Below are positions 34,205-45,829 of a stretch of DNA of 64,000 nt, one piece after another (positions within the stretch are counted from its first letter, which is position 1; each line of letters opens with the position of its first letter). The stretch covers positions 27,249,503-27,313,502 of the forward strand of contig OZ024806.1 of the NCBI GenBank assembly GCA_964017045.1, given 5' to 3'. This stretch comes from Omphiscola glabra (taxonomy: Eukaryota > Mollusca > Gastropoda > Lymnaeidae). Both the position numbers and the translations under genes were made by a program. The notes below the pieces were generated by a model. The model did no database searches. It was not told the DNA's origin and saw only the letters and a list, made by a program, of their open reading frames with translations.

Positions 34205-35785
34205 ATGACAAACGTCACACAATGTCGTCTCATGCTTTGGGGTCAAACGTTCAACATGTTTCCGGATGTCACAGTGTCTTACGTCATAGTAGCTATGATG
34301 TCGCTTCTAAACATCTTCATCGTCCTTGCAAACCTTGCAGCCATCTTGACATTCACGTATGCGAAATTCACCACACGATGGAAGAAGCGCGATTCCGGCA
34401 AGGCTGAGAACAGCATCACGAAAACATTGATGATCTCGATGGTCATGGCAGACGCCATCTTTGGAATCACCGGCATGCCATTAATGGTGATCGAACTCTA
34501 TCACAACGGACACTGGACACTCGGCCCCACCTGTTGTTTCATCAAGGTGCTGGCCCACTACCTGTGGTGTCCACTGGTCATGTGTCACGTGGTGTGTATG
34601 GCCGTGGACAGATTTTTGGCCGTATGCAAACCTTTGGTTTACCGAAGCCTTTCGTTCAAGATGGGTTACGGTCTGGTGGGACTTTGTTGGGCCTTGTCCC
34701 TGTTGGGGGTGTTAATCCCCATGGCTGCCGACTGGTTAAAATTACAAGAGAATGCCCGGCTATGCTCAGAGTACAATAGTGTTTGTGGTTTTAGAAGATC
34801 GAGGGTGTTTGAGATACTCAACTATTTGTTTATTGGTTTTTTACCAATCACTGCGATACTTTTGTTGTACTTCTTTATTGTTAGGGATATTTTAAAATCA
34901 AGTAAAAGAATCGCCAACAGCTGCCTTAATCGAATGCAGCCACACACTATAGACTGCATAAAATCTAAAACGAGTTTCACCTCCCAGATGGAAAGTGAGA
35001 AAAGTGTAGAGACAAATGTTGAGGTAATTATTGCCCCGAATAGAACCAATATCTTGACCAAAAACATTGTCCATTTATGTTTCCTCGGGGCAGGTTTATC
35101 AAGCTCAGGTAACGACACATCGGTCAACAACTTAACAGTTAATGAGAAGACTACCTTAGAACCAAGTCCACAAGCAGTGGAAGAGAAAAAGCATTTAAAT
35201 TCAAATGTCACTGCTGACCTTTTAACGTCACCTGATCTTGAATGTATGCGGCCAATGTCAGGCACGCTTCCTGAACCAACTGATACAAAGCCACCCGACA
35301 CAGGGCGCGTGGACACGTCGCCACCCGACACAGGGCTCGTGGACACGTCGCCACCCGACACAGGGCTCGTGGACACGTCGCCACCCGACACAGGGCTCGT
35401 GGACACGTCTCAGGTACTTGGACTAAATATAACAAATACACTCAGGTTTTCTATAATCCGCTGCGCCACTTTCAAATCAAATGAAAGAGACAAAAACGCA
35501 TCAATAACTCGAACACCTTGTCGAGTGTTAAGACAAATGAAGGCCGTGCGCACGATTGGTTTAGTCGTGATGTGTTTCTCCATCAGCTGGTTGCCCGTGT
35601 TTATATCTGTGCCCATATACACTATGACTGACAGTTACATGCCCTCTTGGCTGATACTTTTGATGACCTTCTGTAACTACAGTAACGCGGCTTTGGATCC
35701 AGTTCTCTTCTGCTGTAACCGTGATTGTCGAATGACCATAAGAACCATGCTTGCGACCATTTTTGGCTATTTCCGCTCTAGTTAA
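34205..35785 (+). CDS. Receptor B: class A GPCR, single exon, with tandem repeat in loop 3
   Basis: 526 aa from ATG at 34205; an in-frame TTG upstream is not needed. Landmarks: NVT glycosylation site, N43 (1.50), MADAIF with D83 (2.50), CC at 110-111 (3.25), DRF at 135-137, TM5 proline in GFLPI, SWLPV in TM6, and NYSNAALDPVLFCC in TM7 (DPxxF at 7.49-7.53). Position 3.32 is His118, so the aminergic Asp is absent. The third intracellular loop is about 210 residues and includes four 30-bp units (35291-35410) encoding PPDTGLVDTS. It is strongly similar to B' (48,274), especially in the helices, but the loop has diverged and the repeat is unique to this copy. A plasma-membrane signalling role is inferred from family; no ligand can be named. 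Confidence 0.88.
   Translation: MTNVTQCRLMLWGQTFNMFPDVTVSYVIVAMMSLLNIFIVLANLAAILTFTYAKFTTRWKKRDSGKAENSITKTLMISMVMADAIFGITGMPLMVIELYHNGHWTLGPTCCFIKVLAHYLWCPLVMCHVVCMAVDRFLAVCKPLVYRSLSFKMGYGLVGLCWALSLLGVLIPMAADWLKLQENARLCSEYNSVCGFRRSRVFEILNYLFIGFLPITAILLLYFFIVRDILKSSKRIANSCLNRMQPHTIDCIKSKTSFTSQMESEKSVETNVEVIIAPNRTNILTKNIVHLCFLGAGLSSSGNDTSVNNLTVNEKTTLEPSPQAVEEKKHLNSNVTADLLTSPDLECMRPMSGTLPEPTDTKPPDTGRVDTSPPDTGLVDTSPPDTGLVDTSPPDTGLVDTSQVLGLNITNTLRFSIIRCATFKSNERDKNASITRTPCRVLRQMKAVRTIGLVVMCFSISWLPVFISVPIYTMTDSYMPSWLILLMTFCNYSNAALDPVLFCCNRDCRMTIRTMLATIFGYFRSS
35291..35410 (+). repeat. 30-bp coding minisatellite in receptor B
   Basis: Four in-frame units (35291, 35321, 35351, 35381) of CCACCCGACACAGGGCTCGT then GGACACGTCG. 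Only the first differs, by two bases near its centre (GGGCGCGT, giving Arg for Leu). The array is absent from B'. Confidence 0.95.
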
Positions 35786-36966
35786 ACTGTACGTTTGATG
35801 ACATATATTTATCTGCTTATTTTACGAGTTAATCTTTTGTTCCATATATACTGTTTAAGCCGTACTATTTTCGTCATATCTCTTTCTTGTATAAAATAAG
35901 GCCCATAATTTACTTAGAGAAAACCCCAAGTCTCAGTTTTACAAGAAACCATGAAATATGACTTAAGGTCAACGACCACAATTCTAACGTTAGAGATCAG
36001 TACACATCACTTTTTCCAGCCCCATTAAAATTCATTAAATCCTTTTATTGTTTGTAAACTTTCCTTCGCCAACTAAATTATTTCTTGAGCAAATAGAAAT
36101 CGATGTCGCTATAACAATTATCTGTTCACAGTAAAACTTTATACCGACGGGGCCTTTCAAATATGTTTATAATAAACGCGAAATTAGGTTACCATATCAA
36201 ACTATTTAAAAAAAAAATTATATTAAGATTGAAAATTTAAAACAAAGTCAAAGCAATTTCTTCTAAATAGATAAGTGTTTATCAGATACATTAACATTTC
36301 GTTTTATATAGCAAATGATGCAGAACACTGCAATGATTGCAGCCATTATATATATTTTGTTTCAAAACTTAAACTACACCTATTGCTTGTATTTTAAAGT
36401 TATTATTATTTATTTATTTTTTTTTAAATGTAACTAGTTCTAAAGTTCTAAAATCACGGATAACTTTTTGAATCCCCCAACAAAGAATACATTATTTTTT
36501 TAAATTTAGACATAAACTAAATAAAAAACATGTAAGAATTAAAGTTTGAGACTCTGCTGTTGTGTTTTTTGTATATATTATATTTAATATGAGGAGGTCA
36601 AGATTCTTCAGTTTTTTATTATTATTTTTTTTTTAAAACTTTGATTTAGCAGATTGCAAATTGACTATCAAATATGGGTCCACTAACGATAGTTAAAATT
36701 AATAATTTTAACAAAACGGCGTATCAAACAATATATTATGTAGCACTGTGTGTTACACCATTGTCTAGATTTTGGCAATGATAGTTTGTAAAATGCAGGC
36801 CCATCATTTTAAAGGAGATCCAAGTAAAGCATCTTTTTAAAATGTGAACGCCCTGGCCCATGTCCTTTATTTTAGGGTATTAAAGTAAAAGATGAAATGA
36901 AAACTTTCATGCAACGAAATGCAAATAACTATATATATTTATAAGTATATAAGGAAGGTCTAGGCA

Positions 36967-37143
36967 CAGCGGTTCTCAACCTGAGGGTCAAAATACCTTT
37001 TCCCAGGGGTCGCCTAAGACCATCGGAAAACATATACTCTCCAGTTATGAATTATCAACGAAAATGATTTAATAGCTAGGGGTCGCCACAACTTGAGGGA
37101 CAATATTAAATGGTCGCGGCAGTAGGAAGGTTGAGAAACACTG
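36967..37143. mobile_element. hAT-type MITE, copy 1 (177 bp)
   Basis: Terminal inverted repeats CAGCGGTTCTCAACCT and AGGTTGAGAAACACTG. The flanks share gtctaggc, offset by one base, consistent with an 8-bp target duplication. Internal GGGTCGCCTAAGACCATCGG is shared with copy 2. Confidence 0.85.
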
Positions 37144-38439
37144 GTCTAGGCTGACCAAATAATGGCTAAATAAAGTGTCGATTTAAATACGGAATTTTAA
37201 AAACAATGACAGATAATTAAAAAAATATTTAAATAATTTTTGTTGACGGAAATCGAATCAATTTAAAATGATTAAAAAACATAATTCTGATTATTTAAAG
37301 TGTTTGTTTTAGTATTATTATTTTAAATTAGAAAAAAAAAAGATACATTTAAAATAATTAAAAGAATTATGTAAGTATTTTATCCGAATTCAAAAAAATT
37401 AAAACTATACTTTTATTAGCAAACAATAATCGCCTAAAAATGAGTATTAATAATTCATAATCACATTGTTCAGGTAGCCCAAACATCAGGGGGAAAACAC
37501 TTGTGGGGAGGGGGAAGGTTATTGCGTTGTTAATATTGCAAAATGAAGTTTACATTCATGTTATTCAAATATCTTCAAACAATATCATATTGAGTTAAAT
37601 TATTGCGCGTCACAAAAATGATAATGTTCTTTCCCGTATTGAAAAATTAATTTAATAGACGTTTTTTTTTTTAAATTGCAAATACACAACCCCAAAGTTT
37701 AGCTTTGCATCTATAACACTTAAAATTGTTACTTATTTTCTATGACGAAAAGTATGCTTTTATACAAATTAGAGCGTAATAAAAACTTAAATTTTCGAAA
37801 ACTTTAATAAGAAATTGCCGTTTAATATAATAAATAAAGTGAAAAAAACCATAGCTGAAAAAACTGTAATAGCAATCATCAATTCACTTAACACTCATCC
37901 AAAGCAGAACGAAATCCATGAAGTTGCAGTTGGTTCAATTTGATATCAATATCTCAAAGTCCAATTATGTTACAGATGGCAATATTTGTATAGATCTAGA
38001 TTTTAATGTTAAAATAAATGGCAATAATCTTTCAATATACGAAATGATGCGAACTTTTAAAAAAAAAATTATTTTAATTTGAAACAGTGAGTGGTAAAAG
38101 ATATCTGGGACTTGGACATTTTAATAAAGATCAGGGGCATGCAAAAATGTGTAGTTTCGCATGTAAAGGGGGTTTGGGTTGATTATTTGGGTACTTTTAC
38201 ATTATACATTACAAAAAAACAATAAATAAATTCAAAAGCTAATCATTTTACACTTGAAAATGTAATCTTAAATTTAGAGCTATTTAGTTGTAGTTTTTTA
38301 AATTTACACTTCATGAGCGTGAGCAAAGATTGGTAACTATTTTCATGGAAAAATATAGTTGTTGTTTTTTCCACTTTCCGAAAAGTAAGGTTCTTGAAAA
38401 AAAGTGATACAATTTTCTGAGACTTAAAAATTGTATATG

Positions 38440-38815
38440 TGCCAAAGCCCAGTCAAGCAAAAAAACCACCAGCACCCCGGGTGGATGGGACCCGTTAACC
38501 TTGTACGGCACCCCGGGTGGATGGGACTCGTTAACCTTGAACGGCAACTCATCTAAGAGAAGGCAACTCTGAATTCAAACCCGGAGATGGAGTCCCGATA
38601 GGTGGATAACCTTGATACAATGAAACATTCCGACAACTCCTGCGACGCCACTGGTGCCAAGCTGTATCATCCACATGATGTTCCTTTGAGGTCATCCAGC
38701 GGCGCGGAGAGAGGCGATTTGTTGTTGGGAACCAGCTAATAATCCTATAAGAATAATCCCAGGCCTTGTCGATTTCGTCCTGCGAATTCCATACCATCGT
38801 CACCTTGTGACGGAC
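38440..38815 (+). mobile_element. Dispersed repeat, second copy
   Basis: Contains GCCCAGTCAAGC, two copies of CACCCCGGGTGGATGGGA, GGCAACTCATCTAAGAGAAG and TTGATACAATGAAACATTCC, all matching the reverse complement of 13,800-14,080. It continues to about 38,815 with sequence not present in the first copy (TGCGACGCCACTGGTGCCAA onward). It lacks the (TAA)n tail. Confidence 0.7.
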
Positions 38816-39662
38816 GGATGCCAGCAAAAAAAAAAAAATATTGTATAAATAAAAAAAAAACACCAATGGCTGTTACAGCCGTGAAAATGGGTTGAGAGAT
38901 TTTTCTTTACGAGATTATTATACAAGAATACTGCACCAAAATGATAATAGAGAAGCAAGGGTTTCATAAATTATTTTATAACGATACCAACGTATCGAAT
39001 GTCGATAATGTAAACGATACTATAAATGGTATGTAAACTTGTATTGTAATTTTAATTAGGTATCTGATATTCGTTTATAGAGAAAAAGTGTAATGGAAAT
39101 GAAAAGTGGTAGATTGTAAGCCTAAACAATAGAGTAGATGAATATTGAAAGTGTCACAAAATGCCACACATTATCATCCCGTTAAAATCGGTTCATATAT
39201 TCTAGTATATAGTAATCAGCTAGGCTTAACATATAACGCTTTAAAAATGATTCAATTTAAATACCTTCAGAATCTTTAAAATCAATTAAAGTAAATTATT
39301 ATCATTTTTTACGGAAATCGAATAAACATCATGCACATAAAATAGATCTGCTTGTACTTAAGTGCTTGTTTAAGTATTAGTATTATTTTTGACAGCGACA
39401 TTGCGAAATCCCATTTTAGTTTTCACGAAGTGCCTAATAAAAGGAGATTTGCACAATGCTATCAACTGCACATTATTTATATTATTATTTTAAAACAAGT
39501 ACAATTTGAAAGTGAGAGTAATTTAGTGTAATCCTCAATGTTAGATTGCATTTTTTATTATAAAAAAGGCATTTAAACATAAATATTAGTGAAATTAAAA
39601 ATTATATTGCTTTGACATTATGTGAAGATGATCTTGATATACTAAAATATAATACATTATAC

Positions 39663-39857
39663 CAGCGGTTCTCAACCTGTGTGTCGCGACACATTTGGAC
39701 GTCAAAAGACGCTTTCCTATGGGTCGCCTAAGATCATCGGAAAACACATACTCAACAGTTATGAAGTCGCAACGAAAATAATTTAGTGGTTGGGGGTCGC
39801 CAAATCATGTATAACTGTATTTAAGGGTCGCGACATTAGGAAGGTAGAGAACCACTG
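39663..39857. mobile_element. hAT-type MITE, copy 2 (195 bp)
   Basis: Starts CAGCGGTTCTCAACCTG and ends GGTAGAGAACCACTG. The flanking 8-mers are cattatac and tattatac, 7 of 8 identical, giving a clear hAT target duplication. Confidence 0.88.
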
Positions 39858-41019
39858 TATTATACTATACATTATGGTCTCATGATTAAATATAAATAAA
39901 TAATAACTGCTTCAATGACTCAGATGTTCGTGATATTAACCGATTGAAAAAAAAAAACTATTAATGTTTTGTTAAATTCTTTTTTTTTAAAGATAAAAGT
40001 GTTAGCTTATTTTTTTAAAAATTCCTAACAGGGGTTTTAGTAGACAACTCACAATTTAAAGCTTTGCATTTTAACATTTCGTAGGTTGTACTTTTTCAAC
40101 AACATCATTTTTTTTAAATCGAATACAGTTTAATACTGACAAAATTGGAATTTAACTTTTTAAAACACTGCAAAATGATGATCACACATTTTTTGTCCAA
40201 TGCCAAACTCCCCATCACCGCACTACTGCTAACATGACGCAAATGAGTGTGATATCTGTGTGACGCTAATGTAACTTTAAGTTTAATCAAACTATCCCTA
40301 AAACCAATCACAACAAATGCTGTTGACTTTCTGTCTGTGTCAGAGCAAAAGCATTATCTGCGATTTCAAATTGGAGGCCTAATGAGATCAAATATGGGAT
40401 ACAAGGAGTTAATATAATTTTTTGATTTGCTCAGACAGCTTGGGGTGTCACAATAATCTAACAATTAGATGCAATGTGCAAGCCATCAGAGCTTTAGATG
40501 TATTTCAAGAGATATTTCATCTAAATACTCTATCTAATAATGTGTTGTATTTTCTTCATAATATGCGCTAGCACAGATGGTAGGAAAAGTTAACGGAATT
40601 TTATAATTAAACATATTGGACTGGTTTATCAGAGTTTAGTATTGTCATGGTCGGAATACGGCTTGCTTTGTTAGAAGGCTAATTGCAATGCAAATATTAC
40701 TAGTAAATGTACGAATTTGAAATTTATGAGAAGAAAAATCTGATTTTAAAAATTCAACTATTAAAATAATATATAATTAATCTCTAAAAGGTTAGAAATA
40801 TTATGCATGTGCACAACGTCAAAGATACCTCATTTGTTATAACATTCAGAGATATTTGTGTTGAATAATATCCTATATGTTTCATATATTACAAAATTTG
40901 AAGGGATTCATGTGTGATCCAATAGATGAATTTAACTGCATGTAAATTACATTTAGCCAATGTAATACTGACTTGATCCTGTCATACATTAAAGCAACTT
41001 TGCTAATTCAAATCAAGAA

Positions 41020-43044
41020 ATGTTAAATACAACTAACAGTGATATGAGGTACATGACATCCTTCGCCATAACACAAACGATCATGTAATACTTACACCTG
41101 CTGTTCATCTTGTCGCTGATCGCTGCCATTGTCACCAGTTTCACCATCTTATCAAACGCTACAGTCATCGTTGCAATGGTGTGCTACTACACCAGACGTC
41201 CCACTGTGTCCACTGCTCAGATAAATAACAATGGAATTGCCCAGATGTTGATGACGTCAATGGCCGTAACGGACTTTCTGATCGGCGCTATCGTCATGCC
41301 TCTGGCCACCAGTGAGATGGTCAACAACGGGAGGTGGACATTGAATCCAAAATTATGCAGGTACCGAGCCTTGATGGATATTCACTTCTGCACTGTTTCC
41401 ATCTATCACGTTTTTTTTCATGGCGGTAGACAGGTACCTTGCAGTTTGCAAGCCATTGGTCTACCATAAACTGACCCACATGGCTGGTGTTTACATGGTC
41501 GCCTTCTGCTAGATATTTCCCAGTTCTTTCTTCGCTTCCCCAATTCTTTTTGGGTGGGGTCAATCTAACATAGACCACATAATTTCAACGGAAACTATGG
41601 CATTTCTGTGCGTTGTTTCCTTCACGCCTGCTTTTAATATCTTAGTCTCTCTCCTTGGTTTCTTGACCCCTTTTCACCATCGCGCTCATACTTTACGTCC
41701 TCATTTTAGTACAGGTTCAAAGCTTCCACAAGGGTAGAAACAAGAAATTTAAAGGCAATGTCTTTTCTGAAAGACACGCAGTTGATCAATTCACACGTTC
41801 CGATCAACTTCATATGGCTGATCAAATAGCTGCCCATCCATCTCGTGTTGCTTCGTGTTTAAATTATATGGACAACGTAAATTCAGTGTTAACTGTTGGC
41901 ACAACTATCTTAGAACTGAATCCTATAAAGCTACCCCAAGATCTTACACCGTTTACGGTATCATTGACCCGCACTATTACGGACCGTTATAGATGGAGAA
42001 TTTAATCTCTTAATTTTAGTCTATGGCTCGTTCAGAAACAGTCCATAATAAAGAACGATACCAACGTTTAAAAATAATACCAAATACAACGACAATCAAG
42101 GCCAGAGCTAATTACAATTAATAACCTTTTAATATGTGAACTTCAATTAAATAATAAAAGCAAGTGAAATATGATTGAAATTATAAACTTACAGATTTGC
42201 TGGTACCGGTACTGTATATCAAAATACAATGAGCACAAAATTGTACGAGGAAATAAGAATCTCTACACACAACAAAGTATAATGACACATAGCATGCCTC
42301 GTAATCAAGGAAAGGAAAATCTCCCCCTCTCTATCGGTCAGCCCTTTTTATAGGCAGTTTCAGATGATCATTCTGGAAATGGAACACACAGTCTTACTGC
42401 TTCCCACATTTTCTAGATTGTTCTATCATGTTCCACAGAAACGGATGATAGTAAACAAAAGTATCATCAAAGGGATATTTTTTCTAGCCGCCCCAACACA
42501 GGACCGACTTGAAAGAGGTCATGCACGTGGAATGCGGGCAAAGCGTCTTAAAATACGTCATCCCTTATAACACGCACACACACTGACAAATTTCCAAAGG
42601 CGACAAGTATCAGTATGAACTCAGACAATACAATGAGTACAAACCATGTTCAAGTCCTCAGAATGGACCAAACTATCGTGAACAGTAAAAGTCAAACAAA
42701 GACATCGAACGATGAATTGTATACTAGTAAGGCTCAAACTAACATCACGGGTCAATGAATCGTGAACAGTGAGTCTCAAATAAAGTCATCGGCTCACTAA
42801 AACTTCCGGCCTGAAAGCGTTTCGGACCATTGGGCTGATGGTGATGGTTTTCAAAGTCTGCTGGTTGCCAGTCGCCGTTTTCCAAGGTGTTATTGGTGCC
42901 GTCCCAGGCCTGGACATTGACACCTGGATAATGGCGGCCTTGGCGTGGCTGGGTTACTTAAACTCTGCCTTCAATCCCTTGGTCTTCTGTTGTCATCGGA
43001 GTGTTAGAGATTCTGTTAGAAGACTGATCTATTTCTCTGTATGA
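41020..43044 (+). pseudogene. Receptor C copy, broken (pseudogene of the 53,691 receptor)
   Basis: Collinear with the intact receptor C'. The start MLNTTN is kept, but codon 23 is TAA (41086-41088). Beyond it TM1-TM3 align without gaps (LSLIAAIVTSFTILSNA; RALMDIHFCTVSIYHV, with Asp3.32 kept). A run of eight T at 41411-41418, seven in C', shifts the frame just before the DRY motif. The TM4 tryptophan codon is TAG (41510-41512). From about 41,950 to 42,570 some 600 bp have no counterpart in C'. TM6-TM7 (CWLPVAVFQGVIG; WLGYLNSAFNPLVFCC) and the stop at 43042-43044 remain readable. Confidence 0.9.
41950..42570. other. ~600-bp insertion in pseudo-C without homology to C'
   Basis: It interrupts the third-loop region of the pseudogene. 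Homology to C' resumes near ACACGCACACACACTGACAA. No terminal repeats or transposase signature could be recognised, so its origin is open. Confidence 0.45.
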
Positions 43045-45214
43045 GGGTTTATGTGAGAATACTTACCGGTTTCTCTGTTTAATGGATCATGTTAGAGGAC
43101 AAATCTTTTTCTCTGTTTATTTTAAGATAATAGATAAACATGAAACAGTTATTTGAAAATCAGCTATGATGATATCCTTCATCAATGTGACATGATCTAA
43201 GTGTTACAGTTTCTGTGCTCAATAAATCAAGTAATAAAACCACATTTTTTTTTTTGTTTAAGTTTTTGTTTTAGTGTGTATGACTAATGATTATTGTTGG
43301 ATTTAGTGAGTGCACTCTGTGACCTGATTTCCATGTCTTGCTGTTATGTTGTATGAATGGACGTGGTGAGTTTTTTCTCATGAATGTTTAAACTTAAATT
43401 GATGAATATTGGATTGAAGAACTGTTGTGAGTGGTCATGTGATGTGAGGTATAAAATGTTATTGTAGAATGAGGAATGAAAATTAGTTGTTCTACAGACA
43501 ACAGACGCATTGCCATCATATATTACTATTAAATATATGTATTTACAAATAATTGTGAGGTACATGTAGTAATTTAAGTGTTTTTAATTCTTCAAAATTA
43601 AATAAAAAACATGTTTGTTACAGTAGTTATTGTGATTAGAAGCAAATATAAAAAAAAAAAATACTAAAATTTAATTTTACTTTTCGTTATGTTGTGTATT
43701 GCAAACATGTATAGAAAAACAATTAACTTTTTAAACTTCTTAATTCATTAAAAATTAATTTTTAAAACAGTACAAACAGTGACAGCGCTACACACATGGT
43801 TTCAAATACGTGATGAATTCAATCAAATTCCTTTTATGTAAATACATCGGAACCGATGAGAAGAATTTACTGCAAATTTATAGCTGACATTTTGTTACTG
43901 TACAAGTTAATTACGCCCCTGGAAAACTGTTAAACTTAAATATGTTTATTATTTTAAATTTATTTTTGAAATTATTATCTGCACGGTCTTTCTTTCCGTA
44001 ATGCTGTTTAAGATTTTTTGTTACTTTATCGTGGTTTAAACTTGTCTTTTAAAGAAAATAAATTCATTATGCATTTTTTAAAAATGTTTTTTTTTTCTTC
44101 ACTTTCTGTAATGTTTGTAACTAGATGGCTAATAAACGAACCAGAGCTGTCACGGATGTCAATTTTTTTAACTGGCTATGTATTTTAAGTAGGAGTTGAT
44201 AATTTGTCTTTATATTAGTTTTATTCTAGTATATCCTGTTATAGTGATTGATTGAATTTGATAATAAATGTACACAAAAAAAAAAAAAAAAAAAAAAAAG
44301 ATCATCTCTCTTGTCTCGTTTCAAAATGTTTATGTGTTTGTGTTACTGTTGAAAAAAAAATTGCAGTCAATATTTAGTAAGACTTTTTTAAGTGTCGATA
44401 AATAATTAGATTTATTAAAATATTATTTTTAATAATATAACATAACTACCTGTTTTTTTTCCAAAACGTTATGTCTGCAGTAAAGATTATGCACATCATA
44501 CACTTTAATCAGTAATTTTTAACTACTTGCTTGAATTAAGAAGGCAGTAATCTGTTGGCAATTTGATATAATCAAAATAGCGTTAATCTTTTGGGAATGT
44601 ATCCTAATCTTGCTAATCAAGATAGCATTTATCTATCGAGAATTCGATACAATCAAGATAGCATTAAACTATTGGAATTTAGGTGTAATCAAGAAAGCAT
44701 TAATCTTTTGGGAATTCGATCTAATCAAGATAGCATTAATCTATCGAGAATTCGATACAATCAAGATAGCATTAAACTATTGGAATTTAGGTGTAATCAA
44801 GATAGCATTAATGGATTGGGTATTCGATGAAATCAAGATTGCATTAATCTATTGGGAATTCGATGTAATCTAGATAGCATTATTTTTTTTTTTACTTCGA
44901 ATCAAAGAAGATATCAGTAATCTATTGGGTAATTAATCTAATGAAGATAGCATGCATCTAATGCAGACGTTTGATCAATTTGTTGATCAAGAGTTTTTAT
45001 TGAGATTAGAAAAGTAAAGATACAAATTTATATGTAAATTGACTTGTCAAATGTTTCTTTGATGGGTTCAACGGTAACGTAAGGATATAATGCAATGTTA
45101 ATGTACGCTTTTTAAAAAGAAAATATTCGTTGCTTATTGAATGTTTTGCGTGATGCAGCACATTTAGTTCTTTATCTTTAAAAATCCAGTCAACTGTGTC
45201 GTTACGAGACTGCA
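43045..45214. other. AT-rich junction between the two receptor units
   Basis: No gene is visible. It contains a 24-base A-run at 44276-44299, eight bases after AATAAA at 44263-44268, and the 36-bp array listed separately. Confidence 0.55.
44580..44890. repeat. 36-bp minisatellite
   Basis: About eight units with AATCAAGATAGCATTAA spaced exactly 36 bp apart (44615, 44651, 44687, 44723, 44759). Two alternating sub-variants (TCTATCGAGAATTCGATAC and ACTATTGGAATTTAGGTGT) suggest a 72-bp higher-order unit. The open plus frames come from the repeat. Confidence 0.85.
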
Positions 45215-45829
45215 AACATTGCTAAACTAGGGCGTAGCCTGTTATTTCAGTGAGATCATCAACGGGTGCGGTATTAGTGTAATGTTTCAAAACCATTTAA
45301 TAAGTTGGTGAAAAGTGCGAGCTAGGATCACATTGTGAGGAAAATTTTGGGGACCTTTTAAATGATTTTAACGAAACAGTTTACATCCATGTGTTAATAC
45401 ATGTACAACTATCTTGTTTACACATATCGTTAGTCGTTTAATGGCGGAAATCTATTAATATAACATCCGGGCATTTGGTCTGGCCAATCTCATTCAGATA
45501 TTAATAAAAATGCTTGTACTCCGTTTGGCCAATCTTTCAACAGCTGTTAAGCACTTCTTCATTAATGTGAGCCAGCATGGAATTGTTTACAGCTTTATTT
45601 TAATTGAAATTTTACAACCACATTGTTAATGCTAAATATTTGTGAAAATACAATGTTTAAAGTTAAGTTTTACAAAAATCTTTGCCTAAAAATAGTATTA
45701 TTACATAATGCGATTAGACATTTTCCGGTCTTAGAAATGACGAATCCTATTTTTTTACAGTTCATCCAATTTCTAATGCAATAGGTACACAGTTATTAAT
45801 GTATCTACGTTCAGTGATAATAATGACAG

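Larger units (their letters stand above)
35786..41019. other. Intergenic region between receptors B and pseudo-C
   Basis: Very AT-rich. It is partly homologous to 49,801-53,690 (for example AATGTGAACGCCCTGGCCCA at 36,841 against a similar phrase at 51,932). It carries two hAT MITEs and a dispersed repeat, listed separately. No gene is seen. Confidence 0.6.
30750..43110 (+). repeat. Segmental duplication unit 1 (receptors A, B, pseudo-C)
   Basis: The order A, B, C and the intergenic stretches match those at 45,215-55,190. Paired landmarks: AAACTAGGGAGTAGCC at about 30,750 against AAACTAGGGCGTAGCC at about 45,225; the B downstream phrase TTAATCTTTTGTTCCATAT in both; and upstream of C, GATTTCAAATTGGAGGCCT in both (40,361 and 52,909). 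Distances between homologous starts are 14.1-14.4 kb for A and B and 12.7 kb for C. Confidence 0.85.
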
